DNA of 33,365 nucleotides from positions 1 through 33,365 of the forward strand of contig JAVVWR010000033.1 in NCBI GenBank assembly GCA_036652035.1, in the 5' to 3' direction. Positions 1-7,975 of the stretch are shown one piece after another. The DNA is from JAEZVV01 sp036652035. GTDB lineage: Bacteria > Pseudomonadota > Gammaproteobacteria > Burkholderiales > Burkholderiaceae_F. The translations under genes and the position numbers were made by a program. Below the pieces are notes generated by a model. The model was given only the letters and a program-made list of their open reading frames with translations, made no database searches and was not told where the DNA came from. Numbering within the stretch: the first letter of the stretch is position 1; each line of letters opens with the position of its first letter.

Positions 1-37
1 GACATGTAAGTCCAGCGTCCCCAACGCTGATGCAAGA

Positions 38-65
38 AAAGGCCCGCTTCAAGCGGGCCTTTTTG
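38..65. terminator. Bidirectional Rho-independent terminator
   Basis: A GC-rich stem, GGCCCGCTT / AAGCGGGCC, is flanked by A4 on the left and T5 on the right, so it can end transcripts from both directions. It lies 40 nt past the stop of the minus-strand DsbG-like gene and would terminate it. Confidence 0.85.
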
Positions 66-104
66 CATGGCCATGGGCGGCCCGTTCCGATCAACGGCCC
101 CGGC

Positions 105-725
105 TTAATTCACGTCCAGAATCTTTTTCAGATCCTCCGTCTTGAGCGCGTCCGGAATCAGGCGCCATTCGCCCTTCGCATTCTTGAAAACGCCCCACGG
201 CACGCTACGCCCACCGGTGCGACGGAAGATCCGTGAGTTGGACCAGACGTCCTCGCGCGCGGCGAGCGGAATCACCATGTCCTCGGTGACCAAGCCACGA
301 TGCGGATTCTTGAACGCCGCCTCATGCCGCTCCATCATCGCCGCCGGATCGGGCGCCGAGAGGATCGCCGCGCCCTGCGGCTCGCTGTTGGTATTGAGAA
401 TCGCCACCGGCAGCCAGACGAACTTCACTTTGTCAGCCAGCGGTTTGGCCGCCTCCCACAACTGAACGCAATACGGACACTGCGCGTCGAACGCCACGTA
501 AGCCACAGGCCGGCCATCGATTCCGGGTTTCATGTCGAAACCTTTGCCTTTCTCGGCGAACTGTTCGTACATCGCCTTGACATCCATTCCCGGCGGCACC
601 GCCGCCGCGCCGGATGCGGTGATCTTGCTGGCCTTGGCAGGCTGCTGCGCATTGGCTACCCCCACGCCAGCACTCAAAGCCGCGGCGGCAGCCATCTGTA
701 AAGCCTGTCTACGGTTCAATCTCAT
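105..725 (-). CDS. DsbG/DsbC-like thiol:disulfide interchange protein with Tat-like signal
   Basis: This is a 206-aa exported thioredoxin-fold protein that probably exchanges or isomerises disulfides in the periplasm. The CPYC redox motif is at residues 83-86, and a Val-Pro at about 175-176 is the likely cis-proline. The N-terminus has Arg-Arg at 5-6 followed by an Ala-rich hydrophobic stretch and ANA at 24-26, which resembles a twin-arginine signal cleaved after ANAQ or nearby. The ATG at 725 is chosen because GGGAGAG lies 5-12 nt upstream and the signal peptide starts there; a longer reading frame to 767 adds nothing conserved. The length fits a DsbG-type protein without a full dimerisation domain. 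It stands alone, divergent from pyrF. The family is clear, but the exact role (DsbC, DsbG or a cytochrome-maturation helper) is not. Confidence 0.85.
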   Translation of the reverse strand: MRLNRRQALQMAAAAALSAGVGVANAQQPAKASKITASGAAAVPPGMDVKAMYEQFAEKGKGFDMKPGIDGRPVAYVAFDAQCPYCVQLWEAAKPLADKVKFVWLPVAILNTNSEPQGAAILSAPDPAAMMERHEAAFKNPHRGLVTEDMVIPLAAREDVWSNSRIFRRTGGRSVPWGVFKNAKGEWRLIPDALKTEDLKKILDVN

Positions 726-949
726 CAGTCTCTCCCTTGTCCCTCGATTACCTGGCTCCAATGGCAAGAATGCCGTGCCGACACGCCACGGAGCTGAACC
801 AGATCAAGCTCTCACGCGGCAGAAAGTCGGCGCAAACCCCATCAACCCAACCGCGACGGCGCTGCGCCCCGGTCTGCGCCGCGAGCGGATCGCCTGGATT
901 CATAACACCTTCGGGCAAGCCCCCGCCGCCGAACGACCCGCCGGGCGCC

Positions 950-955
950 TAGAAT
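950..955 (+). promoter_or_regulatory. Putative -10 box of pyrF
   Basis: TAGAAT (one mismatch to TATAAT) lies 17 nt before the pyrF ATG, giving a leader of about 10 nt that carries the GGAGGTG ribosome site at 964-970. No convincing -35 is visible at the right distance. Confidence 0.5.
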
Positions 956-972
956 CGCGCGCCGGAGGTGCC

Positions 973-1794
973 ATGAAATTCACAGACAAGCTTGGCGCGC
1001 AATGGCGCGCCACCGATTCCCTTCTCTGCGTCGGGCTTGACCCCGATCCCTCGCGCTTCCCCGCGCATCTGCGCGAAGACGACGACGCGATCTTCGAGTT
1101 CTGCAAGGCCATCGTCGACGCCACCGCCGACCTGGTGTGCGCGTTCAAGCCGCAGATCGCGTATTTCGCGTCCTGCGCTGCCGAAGACCAGCTCGACAGC
1201 CTGATCGCCCACATCCGCGAGAACCATCCGCAGGTGCCGATCATTCTCGACGCCAAGCGTGGCGACATCGGCTCGACCGCCGAGCATTACGCGCGCGAAG
1301 CCTTCGAGCGCTACCGTGCCGACGCGGTCACGCTCTCGCCCTTCATGGGCTTCGATTCGATCCAGCCTTATCTGTCGTATCAGGACCGTGGCGCGTTTCT
1401 GCTCTGCCGCACCAGCAACCCCGGTGGCAACGACTTGCAGATGCTCGACGTCCACGGTCACCGCGTCTACGAGTTGATTGCCGAGATGGCCAACGGCAAA
1501 TGGAACACCAGCGGCCAGCTCGGCCTGGTGGTGGGCGCCACTTACCCCGCCGAACTGGCCAACGTGCGCCGCATCGCGGGCCAACTGCCGCTGCTCGTGC
1601 CCGGCATCGGCGCCCAGGGCGGTGACGTCGCTGCCAGCGTGCAAGCTGGCCAGACAGCCGACGGCACCGGCATGGTGATCAACTCGGGGCGGGCGATTCT
1701 CTATGCCGGCCACGACGAAGACTTCGCCGCGGCCGCGCGCGCGGCCGCGATCAAGACCCGCGACGAGATCAACCGCTATCGCGCCCACGCGTAG
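973..1794 (+). CDS. pyrF: Orotidine 5'-phosphate decarboxylase
   Basis: PyrF converts OMP to UMP, the last step of de novo pyrimidine synthesis, in the cytosol. The predicted protein is 273 aa, the size of the long (type 2) subfamily. The signature DAKRGDIGST lies at about residues 94-103 and holds the catalytic Asp-Lys-x-x-Asp; the upstream FKPQIAYF segment and the C-terminal PGIGAQGGD phosphate-binding loop are also present. The start at 973 follows a strong GGAGGTG site by 2 nt and matches the usual MKFTDKL-type N-terminus. The open frame extends back to 532 but has no ribosome site there. In many relatives pyrF follows cinA; here it faces the opposite way and is separated from pncC by two genes. 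Confidence 0.97.
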   Translation: MKFTDKLGAQWRATDSLLCVGLDPDPSRFPAHLREDDDAIFEFCKAIVDATADLVCAFKPQIAYFASCAAEDQLDSLIAHIRENHPQVPIILDAKRGDIGSTAEHYAREAFERYRADAVTLSPFMGFDSIQPYLSYQDRGAFLLCRTSNPGGNDLQMLDVHGHRVYELIAEMANGKWNTSGQLGLVVGATYPAELANVRRIAGQLPLLVPGIGAQGGDVAASVQAGQTADGTGMVINSGRAILYAGHDEDFAAAARAAAIKTRDEINRYRAHA

Positions 1795-1837
1795 AGATCG
1801 ATCACCGGCGGCCAAGGCGACACGCCTTGCCGCCAAC

Positions 1838-1872
1838 GCAAAAGAGGGGCGCCACAGGCGCCCCTCTTTTGC
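1838..1872. terminator. Bidirectional terminator between convergent pyrF and CNNM gene
   Basis: A perfect 16-bp stem, GCAAAAGAGGGGCGCC and its complement, with a 3-nt loop. A4 and T4 arms within the stem allow termination in both directions. It sits between the two convergent stop codons. Confidence 0.92.
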
Positions 1873-1892
1873 TTGATTCCGGCGAAAGGGGA

Positions 1893-3197
1893 TCAGCCTT
1901 CCTCGCCCGGCTCCGGCAAGCGGCTCGCGAACACTTTATCAATGCGGCGGCTGTCCATATCGACGATCTCGAAGCGCCAGCCCTCCCACTCAACGACGTC
2001 GGCGGTGCGCGGCACCCGTCCCAGGAGCAGCATCACCATGCCCGAAAGCGTGTTGTAGCGGCCCAGCTCTTCTTCCGGCGCAGCATGCAGACCGAGCCGG
2101 TCTTTGAGCTCGGGCACCGGAATCAGCCCGTCCAGCAGCCAGGAGCCATCGCCACGCTGCACCGCCCAGGCCTCTTCGTTGCCCAGCTCCTTGAACTCGC
2201 CAGCGATCGCTTCGAGCAAGTCTTGCGGCGTCACCAGGCCCTGGATTTCACCGTACTCGTCGACCACCACCGCCAGGTGCGCGCTCGAGGCCCGGAAGTT
2301 ATCGAGCAACTCCATTCCGGTGAGCGACTCCGGTACATAGACCACCGGCTGCAGATCGCGGGTGAAATCGGCCCGGCCGCCATCGGCGATCTGCTGCAGC
2401 AGTCGACGCGTCGTGGTAATGCCAAGAATCTCGGACAAGCCACCACGCACCACCGGCAAGCGCGAGTGGACCGAGGACAACACCTTCTTCATGTTCGCGT
2501 CGTCGGACGCTTCGAGATCGATGTATTCAATGTCTGAGCGTGGCGTCATCAACGAGCCGATCTGGCGGTCGTCGAGGCGGAACACATTGCGCACCATCGC
2601 GCGCTCCTGTGCGTCGATCACGCCCGACTCGGAGCCCTCGTCAATCATGGCGTGGATCTCTTCTTCGGTCACCGCCTGCGAGTTCGTGTCGCGCACACCC
2701 AGAAGACGCAGCAGCAGCTCGGTCGAGGTCGAGAGCAACTGGACAAAGGGCTTGGCCACCATCGACAGCCCGCGGATCGGCAGCGCCACCCGGCGCGCGA
2801 TCGCCTCGGGGTTCATCTGTCCCAGCCGCTTGGGCACCAGTTCGCCCAGGACGATCGAAAAATATGTCACCACCACCACGACCAGAGCGAGCGCGCCAAA
2901 GCGGGCGAAGTTGGCCTCGACCCCGCTACGGATCAGCCACTCGCCCAGTGGCACGGCCAGCGCCGCCTCGCCGACAATGCCCGAGAGCACACCGATCGAG
3001 GTGATTCCGACCTGGATGGTCGAGAGCACGCGTGTGGGTTGCTCATTGAGTTGGAGCGCCGTCGCCGCGCCCTTGTCGCCCTGGTCGGCCAAGACTTGGA
3101 GCCGCGCCCGGCGCGAAGTGACCAGCGCAATCTCGGACATGGCAAACAGCGCGTTAAGCAGAATCAGTCCAAGCAATAGCAGGACTTCGGAAGGCAT
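1893..3197 (-). CDS. CNNM/HlyC-CorC family membrane protein with CBS pair
   Basis: This 434-aa inner-membrane protein belongs to the hemolysin-like HlyC/CorC (CNNM) family, linked to Mg2+/Co2+ export or to regulation of ion transport. Domains in order: an N-terminal DUF21 transmembrane domain (about 1-190, beginning MPSEVLLLLGLILLNALFAM and including the SEIALVTSRRARL signature), a cytoplasmic CBS pair (about 210-330), and a C-terminal CorC_HlyC domain (about 345-425, with the typical GLIPVPELKDRLG and ADVVEWEGWRFEIVDMD segments). The ATG at 3197 is preferred because it opens directly into the first membrane helix and has GGGAA 6 nt upstream. An in-frame ATG at 3209 and a GTG at 3257 are alternatives. 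The transported ion cannot be told from sequence. Confidence 0.92.
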   Translation of the reverse strand: MPSEVLLLLGLILLNALFAMSEIALVTSRRARLQVLADQGDKGAATALQLNEQPTRVLSTIQVGITSIGVLSGIVGEAALAVPLGEWLIRSGVEANFARFGALALVVVVVTYFSIVLGELVPKRLGQMNPEAIARRVALPIRGLSMVAKPFVQLLSTSTELLLRLLGVRDTNSQAVTEEEIHAMIDEGSESGVIDAQERAMVRNVFRLDDRQIGSLMTPRSDIEYIDLEASDDANMKKVLSSVHSRLPVVRGGLSEILGITTTRRLLQQIADGGRADFTRDLQPVVYVPESLTGMELLDNFRASSAHLAVVVDEYGEIQGLVTPQDLLEAIAGEFKELGNEEAWAVQRGDGSWLLDGLIPVPELKDRLGLHAAPEEELGRYNTLSGMVMLLLGRVPRTADVVEWEGWRFEIVDMDSRRIDKVFASRLPEPGEEG

Positions 3198-3266
3198 GTC
3201 GATTCCCATCGATAAGAAGCAGGCCGACACTCTAACGGAACCGCCCGCCCGCACCACCGAGCCAGA

Positions 3267-3605
3267 TCACACCAGGCCGGCGTCTCCATACACTTCGAAC
3301 CGGGTTCGCGCGGCCTTCAGCGCCATTCGCAGGGTGGCTTCGCGAATCGGCTTGCGCAGCAGCAAGGGCTCCATCCGGCGTTCATTCGCGCGCGGCACCG
3401 GGCGATACCCCAAGTTAACCCGCAGCACCGCCGCGTGTTCCGGATCACCGTCGCGCGAACCGCGCGCCAACAGCATGGCGTGGATCGGCGCCGTGTCGGC
3501 CACGCTCCAGCCAAGCGCAGCCGCGTGCACCATGTCGCTCAGAATTGCCGCTTCGGCCGGCGTAAAACCTTGCAGAGCAAGTCTCAGTAGAGGCGTGTCA
3601 GACAT
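3267..3605 (-). CDS. Small protein of unknown function, possibly a degenerate receiver-like fold
   Basis: A 112-aa soluble protein with no signal peptide or membrane segment. I do not recognise the family. The N-terminal MSDTPLLRLALQGFTPAEAAIL is followed by an Ala/Leu-rich core, and the C-terminal LRKPIREATLRMALKAAR resembles the last strand and helix of response-regulator receiver domains (Lys-Pro plus an amphipathic helix). With DTAPIHAMLL in the middle, this suggests a pseudo-receiver, but the acidic pocket and the spacing of a true receiver are not evident. The ATG at 3605 has no strong SD. It lies between pncC and the CNNM gene on the same strand. Codon use and GC match the neighbours, which supports a real gene. 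Confidence 0.7.
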   Translation of the reverse strand: MSDTPLLRLALQGFTPAEAAILSDMVHAAALGWSVADTAPIHAMLLARGSRDGDPEHAAVLRVNLGYRPVPRANERRMEPLLLRKPIREATLRMALKAARTRFEVYGDAGLV

Positions 3606-3702
3606 TGGATTGGTCAGTGAATCGGCGCGATGCTAAACCGAAGCGCCGCTTCCGCGCGGCACACTCGGTCATCCAGATGACGCCCGCCCCCGTATTGAAG
3701 CC

Positions 3703-4203
3703 TTATCTCGCCTCAGTGATCAGACCTTCAAGCGCCACCACGATCGCCTGCGTGCGCACGGCGGCGCGGTCTCCCGTCAGATGCAGGGTCGCGGTACGCG
3801 CCGTGACCGTCGCGCCCTGGCGCCGCGCCCAGGAAAAACACACCGTGCCCACCGGCTTTGGCACCGAGCCGCCGCCCGGGCCGGCGATACCGCTGACGGC
3901 CACGGCCAGATTGGCGCGGCTGTGCGCGAGCGCTCCCAGCGCCATTGCGCGCGCCACCGATTCGCTGACCGCGCCGTGGCTATCGATCAGAGCCGCGGGC
4001 ACACCGAGCTGATCGCGCTTGGCCTCGTTGGAATAGGTGACAAAGCCGCGATCGAACCAGGCGCTCGAACCCGCCACTTGCGTCACCGCATAGGCGACTC
4101 CGCCCGCGGTACAGGATTCGGCCGTCGCCAGCACCAGTGCCCCTGCGCTCAGGTGCTGCCCCAGCTCACAAGACAGATCAAACAGGTGTTGCGCCGCGCT
4201 CAT
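3703..4203 (-). CDS. pncC: Nicotinamide-nucleotide amidohydrolase (CinA C-terminal domain, PncC)
   Basis: PncC deamidates nicotinamide mononucleotide to nicotinate mononucleotide in pyridine nucleotide salvage. The predicted 166 aa correspond to the stand-alone CinA-C domain. Hallmarks are TAESCTAGG (about 27-35, with the active-site Ser), VTYSNEAK with LGV, and the glycine-rich VSGIAGPGGGS followed by KPVGTVC. No N-terminal MoCF-like CinA domain is present. Its ATG overlaps the pgpA stop by 4 nt (ATGA), indicating translational coupling in the nusB-thiL-pgpA-pncC run. Proteins of this type are often annotated 'CinA family protein'; the amidohydrolase assignment comes from the family. Confidence 0.94.
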   Translation of the reverse strand: MSAAQHLFDLSCELGQHLSAGALVLATAESCTAGGVAYAVTQVAGSSAWFDRGFVTYSNEAKRDQLGVPAALIDSHGAVSESVARAMALGALAHSRANLAVAVSGIAGPGGGSVPKPVGTVCFSWARRQGATVTARTATLHLTGDRAAVRTQAIVVALEGLITEAR

Positions 4204-4751
4204 GCCATCACCCGCGCCGCGATGGCAAACACCACCAGCGTGTAGAGCGCGGCCAGAAGGTCGTCGAGCATCACGCCGAAGCCGTTCTTGAAGCGGCGGT
4301 CGATCTGGCGGATCGGCGGCGGTTTGACGATGTCGAACAGACGGAACACCACGAAGGCCGCCGCTTGCACCGCAAAAGTCTTGGGCAGCACCAGCAGGAT
4401 GATCCAGAACGCCACCACTTCGTCGATCACGATCGCGCCGTGGTCAGGCTTGCCCAAGGCCTCGCCCATGCGCTGCGCGCCCCAGGCACCCAAGAAAAAA
4501 GTCACCAGGATCAAGGCGATCCAGACCGGCCCCCCCCACCACTGCGAGCCCACAACAAAGCTGAGCCAGGCCGCCGCCGTGCCCCAAGTTCCTGGCGCCG
4601 GGTGGATCACACCGCTGCCGCCAAAGGTGGCGATGAAATGCCACGGACTCGCCAGCGCGAAACGCCAGCTCGGCCGAGGCGACGGCGCGGCAGCAACGGC
4701 CGGCGGCAGGGCAGAAGGAATCGGAGGTTCGTCTTGCACGGTGTATTCCAA
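4200..4751 (-). CDS. pgpA: Phosphatidylglycerophosphatase A
   Basis: PgpA dephosphorylates phosphatidylglycerophosphate to phosphatidylglycerol at the inner membrane. The conserved segments are HPAPGTWGTAAAW (about 50-62), KPDHGAIVIDEVVAFWI with its acidic residues, and GFGVMLDDLLAALY near the C-terminus; several hydrophobic helices fit a membrane enzyme. The start is uncertain. The frame opens at a TTG (4751) 6 nt after the thiL stop, while a GTG at 4739 lies 9 nt after GGA and may be the true start; no ATG is available before the conserved region. The N-terminal 25 residues are Pro/Ala-rich and unlikely to be functional. The gene is packed between thiL and pncC. Confidence 0.93.
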   Translation of the reverse strand: MEYTVQDEPPIPSALPPAVAAAPSPRPSWRFALASPWHFIATFGGSGVIHPAPGTWGTAAAWLSFVVGSQWWGGPVWIALILVTFFLGAWGAQRMGEALGKPDHGAIVIDEVVAFWIILLVLPKTFAVQAAAFVVFRLFDIVKPPPIRQIDRRFKNGFGVMLDDLLAALYTLVVFAIAARVMA

Positions 4752-4757
4752 TGCGGC

Positions 4758-5744
4758 TCAGACGAAGTGATCGTAGCCGCGGGTAGCGAGTTCGATGGTG
4801 GCCCCCGACTCGTCGAGCACGCGCAAGCCCTGGTCGACGATGGCCCCGATGCGCGCCAGTGGCACGGCGGCCGCCTCACCCGCCGCCACCACGGCACCGC
4901 GGCGAGCGCGCGGCGCGGTAAACAGCAGTTCGTAGTCGTCGCCACCGGCGAGCGCGCAGCGCTGTTGGATCGCTTCAGGGCAGCGGCGCAAGCTCGGCGA
5001 GCGTGGCACCGCCGCCCATTTCACTTCAGCGCCCACACCCGAGCGCTCAAGGATATGGCCAAGGTCGGCCAGCAAACCGTCAGAGACATCCACTGCGCTG
5101 CTGGCGACCCGGCGCAGCTCTTCGCCAAGTCGAACGCGCGGTGTGGGGGCGTCGAGTCGAGCCCGCATAGCGAGCGCGTCAGCGGCACCAAGCTCCAGCT
5201 CGCCTTGCGCCTGCATCAGAGCCGCCGCCGCGTCGCCCACGGTGCCCGAGAGCCACAAATCGTCACCCGGTCGTGCGCCGCTGCGGGTCAAACCCATGGC
5301 GCGCGGCAGCTCGCCCAGGGCGGTGATGCTGATGGTGAGCGGCCCTGCAACCCCGTTCACGTCGGGGGTGCGGGTGGTATCGCCGCCCAGAAGCGCGCAA
5401 CCATGGGTCTCGGCGAGCCGGATCAAACCCCGCGAAAAAGCGCTGAGCCAGGCGGGGTCGGCTGCCGGCAAGGCCAGTGCCAGAAAGAACGCACGCGGCG
5501 TGGCACCCGCGGCGGCCAGATCGGACAGGTTGACCGCCAACGCCTTGTGCCCGAGCCACTCGGGATCCGTTGCGGGGAAAAAATGGCGGCCAGCAATCAG
5601 CATGTCGCAGGTGATCGCCAGCCGTCGCTCGCCGACATCGATCAGCGCACAGTCGTCACCTACCCCCTGCGAAGCCCAGGGGCCGCGCACGGGGTGAGTG
5701 AAATACCGTGCGATGAGCTCGAATTCGCCGAGCGCAGCACTCAC
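4758..5744 (-). CDS. thiL: Thiamine-monophosphate kinase
   Basis: ThiL phosphorylates thiamine monophosphate to thiamine diphosphate using ATP. The 328-aa protein has the AIR-synthase-like architecture: GEFELIARYF at the N-terminus, GDDCALID (about 28-35) for metal and ATP binding, LAVNLSDLAAAGATPRAF, LLGGDTTR and the C-terminal ALAGGDDYELLFT. Translation probably starts at the GTG at 5744, 16 nt after the nusB stop; no ATG lies close by and the SD is weak, so it may depend on coupling to nusB. The order nusB-thiL-pgpA is widely conserved in Proteobacteria. Confidence 0.95.
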   Translation of the reverse strand: MSAALGEFELIARYFTHPVRGPWASQGVGDDCALIDVGERRLAITCDMLIAGRHFFPATDPEWLGHKALAVNLSDLAAAGATPRAFFLALALPAADPAWLSAFSRGLIRLAETHGCALLGGDTTRTPDVNGVAGPLTISITALGELPRAMGLTRSGARPGDDLWLSGTVGDAAAALMQAQGELELGAADALAMRARLDAPTPRVRLGEELRRVASSAVDVSDGLLADLGHILERSGVGAEVKWAAVPRSPSLRRCPEAIQQRCALAGGDDYELLFTAPRARRGAVVAAGEAAAVPLARIGAIVDQGLRVLDESGATIELATRGYDHFV

Positions 5745-5760
5745 TTAATGGCCGCTCAAT

Positions 5761-6225
5761 TTAACGGCCAGCGCGACGCGCCTCGTCGGGGCGCACGACA
5801 CCGGCGACCTTGTCGAGCACGCCGTTGACGTAGCGGAAACCGTCGGTGCCACCGAAGCTCTTGGCGAGTTCGACCGCTTCGTTGATGACGACCCGGTACG
5901 GAATCTCGGGACGCGACTGCAGTTCGTAGGTGCCAAGCAGCAAAATGCCGTGTTCGACCGGGGACAGCAGCTTGATGTCGCGGTCAACAAACGGCGAGAA
6001 CAAGGCTTGCAGATCGGTCGCCCGGTCGATCGCGCCGTGCAGCACCTCGCGGAAATGCGCGCGGTCAGCCTTGTCGAAACCCTCGACTTCCATCATGTGG
6101 GCTTCGATTGCGGGACCGTCGGCGCCGCCAACGATCCACTGATAGAGGCCTTGCAGCGCGAATTCGCGTGCGCGGCGGCGCGCGCTGCGGCCGGCACCCT
6201 TCTTGTCGTCTTTCTCAGTGGTCAC
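5761..6225 (-). CDS. nusB: Transcription antitermination factor NusB
   Basis: NusB binds boxA RNA with NusE (S10) in rRNA antitermination complexes. The predicted 154-aa protein contains the Arg-rich N-terminal SARRRAREFALQGLYQW, then LLSPVEHGILLLGTYEL, PYRVVINEAVELAKSFGGTDGFRYVNGVLD and a basic tail. The start is set at the GTG at 6225, whose bases overlap the ribH stop (GTGA), because GGAGGAGG lies 6 nt upstream inside the end of ribH. A longer frame to 6267 would begin inside ribH with no family similarity. Confidence 0.96.
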   Translation of the reverse strand: MTTEKDDKKGAGRSARRRAREFALQGLYQWIVGGADGPAIEAHMMEVEGFDKADRAHFREVLHGAIDRATDLQALFSPFVDRDIKLLSPVEHGILLLGTYELQSRPEIPYRVVINEAVELAKSFGGTDGFRYVNGVLDKVAGVVRPDEARRAGR

Positions 6226-6710
6226 TGCGCCTCCTCCTCGTCTTCTTCCGCCTCGTCCAGGGCCCACATCAGATTGGCCATTTCGACCGCCACACGGGCC
6301 GCGTCACGGCCTTTCTCGGTCACGCGGGCCTGAGCCTGCTCGTCGGTCTCGGTGGTGAGGATGGCGTTGGCGATCGGGATGCCGTAATCGAGCGCGACGC
6401 GCGAGACGCCGGCGGCCGACTCGTTGCTGACGATCTCGAAGTGATAGGTATCACCGCGCACCACCAGGCCGATGGCGATCAAGGCGTCGAACTCCTCGGT
6501 CACCGCCAGCCGCGCCAGCGCGAGCGGAACTTCGAGCGCGCCCGGCACGCTCATCTGGGTGATGTCTTCCTCGTCAACGCCCAGCTCGGCCAGCTCGGCC
6601 AGGCAGGACTCGAGCAGCGCGCGCCCGGCCCACTCGTTGAAACGCGCGGCCACGATGCCAATACGCAGGCCGTTACCGTCGAGGTCGGAGGGAATGATGT
6701 CGATCGCCAT
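6222..6710 (-). CDS. ribH: 6,7-dimethyl-8-ribityllumazine synthase
   Basis: Lumazine synthase condenses the RibB product 3,4-dihydroxy-2-butanone 4-phosphate with the RibD-derived pyrimidine. The 162-aa protein shows IGIVAARFNE near residue 17, VPGALEVPLALARL (about 54-67), ALIAIGLVVRGDTYHFE with the catalytic His, and VSNESAAGVSRVAL. The extra C-terminal tail is very acidic (EAEEDEEEAQ), and its codons double as the nusB ribosome site. The ATG at 6710 has a clear AGGAG 5 nt upstream. It lies downstream of ribBX, separated by a hairpin that may attenuate read-through. Confidence 0.97.
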   Translation of the reverse strand: MAIDIIPSDLDGNGLRIGIVAARFNEWAGRALLESCLAELAELGVDEEDITQMSVPGALEVPLALARLAVTEEFDALIAIGLVVRGDTYHFEIVSNESAAGVSRVALDYGIPIANAILTTETDEQAQARVTEKGRDAARVAVEMANLMWALDEAEEDEEEAQ

Positions 6711-6720
6711 GGGAGCTCCT

Positions 6721-6753
6721 AGAAAACGAAAGCCGGCCGCGAACCGCGGCCGG
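6721..6753 (-). terminator. Terminator or attenuator between ribBX and ribH
   Basis: On the minus strand a 9-bp stem CCGGCCGCG / CGCGGCCGG with a 3-nt loop (6733-6753) is followed by CTTTCGTTTT. The hairpin ends about 10 nt before the ribH ribosome site, so it could set the ratio of ribBX to the ribH-nusB-thiL run. Confidence 0.65.
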
Positions 6754-6812
6754 TAAATATTGATGCGAAGTTTGCGCGCGGGCCGCGCCCGAGCGCAAAC
6801 GCAGTCTTGAAA

Positions 6813-7958
6813 TCAGCCTTCCAGATACCCGGTGGTGACCAGGCCAAAGCCGGTCATCGAGGGCATCTTGCGCGGCTTGGCCAGCAGCTTCATCTTGCCC
6901 ACATTCAGGTCGCGCAGAATCTGCGCGCCCACGCCGTAAGTGCGCAGATCGAACTTGTGCGCACGCTGCTCGACCGGCTGACCGGCGTCGATACTGGCCA
7001 GATCGGCAAACTTGCCAAAGAGGCGCTGGGCATCTTCGCCACAGTTGAGCAGCACCACCACCCCGGCATCGGCCGCGGCAATCCGCTCGAGCGCGCGCGC
7101 AAACGGCCAGGAGTGGACCGACTGGTCGGTCTCGATCAGGTCGAGCACGCTGACAGGCTCATGCACCCGGACCAGCACTTCCCGGTCCGGCGAGATCTCG
7201 CCACGAACCAGGGCCAGATGGGCATTGCCGCTCGGCCGGTCACGGTAGGCGATCAGCTCGAACTCGCCAGCGACCGTCTGCACCCGACGGCTGCCGACGC
7301 GCTCAATCATCGATTCGGTCGCCGCGCGGTACTGAATCAGGTCCGCGATAGTACCCACCTTCAGACCGTGCTCACGGGCAAACGGAATCAGATCCGGCAG
7401 GCGGGCCATGCTGCCGTCGTCGTTCATCACTTCGCAGATCACCGCCGCCGGGGTGAGTCCGGCCAGCGCCGTGAGGTCGCAGCCGGCTTCGGTATGGCCC
7501 GCACGCATCAACACGCCGCCCGGCTGGGCCACGATCGGAAAGACGTGGCCGGGCTGGACGATGTCGGTTGCCAGCGCATTCGGGCGGCAGGCCACACGGA
7601 TCGTCTCGGCACGGTCCGCGGCCGAAATGCCGGTGGTCACGCCCTCGGCCGCCTCGATCGACACCGTGAAATTGGTGCCGTACTGGGCGCCGTTGTTAGG
7701 CGCCATCGCCGAGAGCTTCAGGCGCTGCGCCTGGGCCGCGGTGAGCGTCAGGCAGACCAGGCCACGCGCGTGCTTGGCCATGAAATTGATCTTGTCGGCG
7801 CTGACAAAGTCGGCCGCGAACAAGAGATCGCCTTCGTTTTCGCGGTCTTCGTCATCGACCAGGACGACGATATTGCCGCGCCGGATCTCATCGATGATTT
7901 CCTCGGTCGAGGCAAGCTGGGGCTGAGCGGTCGGAGCGGGTGACACGGAGGTGAGCAT
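6813..7958 (-). CDS. ribB: 3,4-dihydroxy-2-butanone 4-phosphate synthase fused to a degenerate GTP cyclohydrolase II domain (RibBX type)
   Basis: The N-terminal half (about 1-210) is RibB, which makes DHBP from ribulose 5-phosphate: DDEDRENEGDLLFAA at 35-49 (metal ligands), AMAPNNGAQYGTNFTVS at 84-100 and RAGHTEAGCDL at 152-162. The C-terminal half (about 225-381) aligns in layout with GTP cyclohydrolase II (RVHEPVSVLD at 264-273 replaces the usual RVHSECLTGD), but the three zinc cysteines and the CDCG motif are absent. It is therefore the RibBX variant known from Proteobacteria, not a bifunctional RibBA. The ATG at 7958 (AAAGG 7 nt upstream) gives 381 aa; an in-frame GTG at 7979 is less likely. 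Automated pipelines commonly label such proteins RibBA. Confidence 0.93.
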   Translation of the reverse strand: MLTSVSPAPTAQPQLASTEEIIDEIRRGNIVVLVDDEDRENEGDLLFAADFVSADKINFMAKHARGLVCLTLTAAQAQRLKLSAMAPNNGAQYGTNFTVSIEAAEGVTTGISAADRAETIRVACRPNALATDIVQPGHVFPIVAQPGGVLMRAGHTEAGCDLTALAGLTPAAVICEVMNDDGSMARLPDLIPFAREHGLKVGTIADLIQYRAATESMIERVGSRRVQTVAGEFELIAYRDRPSGNAHLALVRGEISPDREVLVRVHEPVSVLDLIETDQSVHSWPFARALERIAAADAGVVVLLNCGEDAQRLFGKFADLASIDAGQPVEQRAHKFDLRTYGVGAQILRDLNVGKMKLLAKPRKMPSMTGFGLVTTGYLEG

Positions 7959-7975
7959 GACGCGGCCTTTACGGT

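Noticed and set aside
532..972. N-terminal extension of pyrF
   Set aside because: The frame is open back to 532, but the ribosome site and family N-terminus place the start at 973; the extension overlaps the DsbG-like gene.
4137..5828. Long plus-strand open frame of 563 codons opposite pgpA and thiL
   Set aside because: It is antisense to two genes with clear family motifs and lacks any recognisable domain; long shadow frames are common at this GC content.
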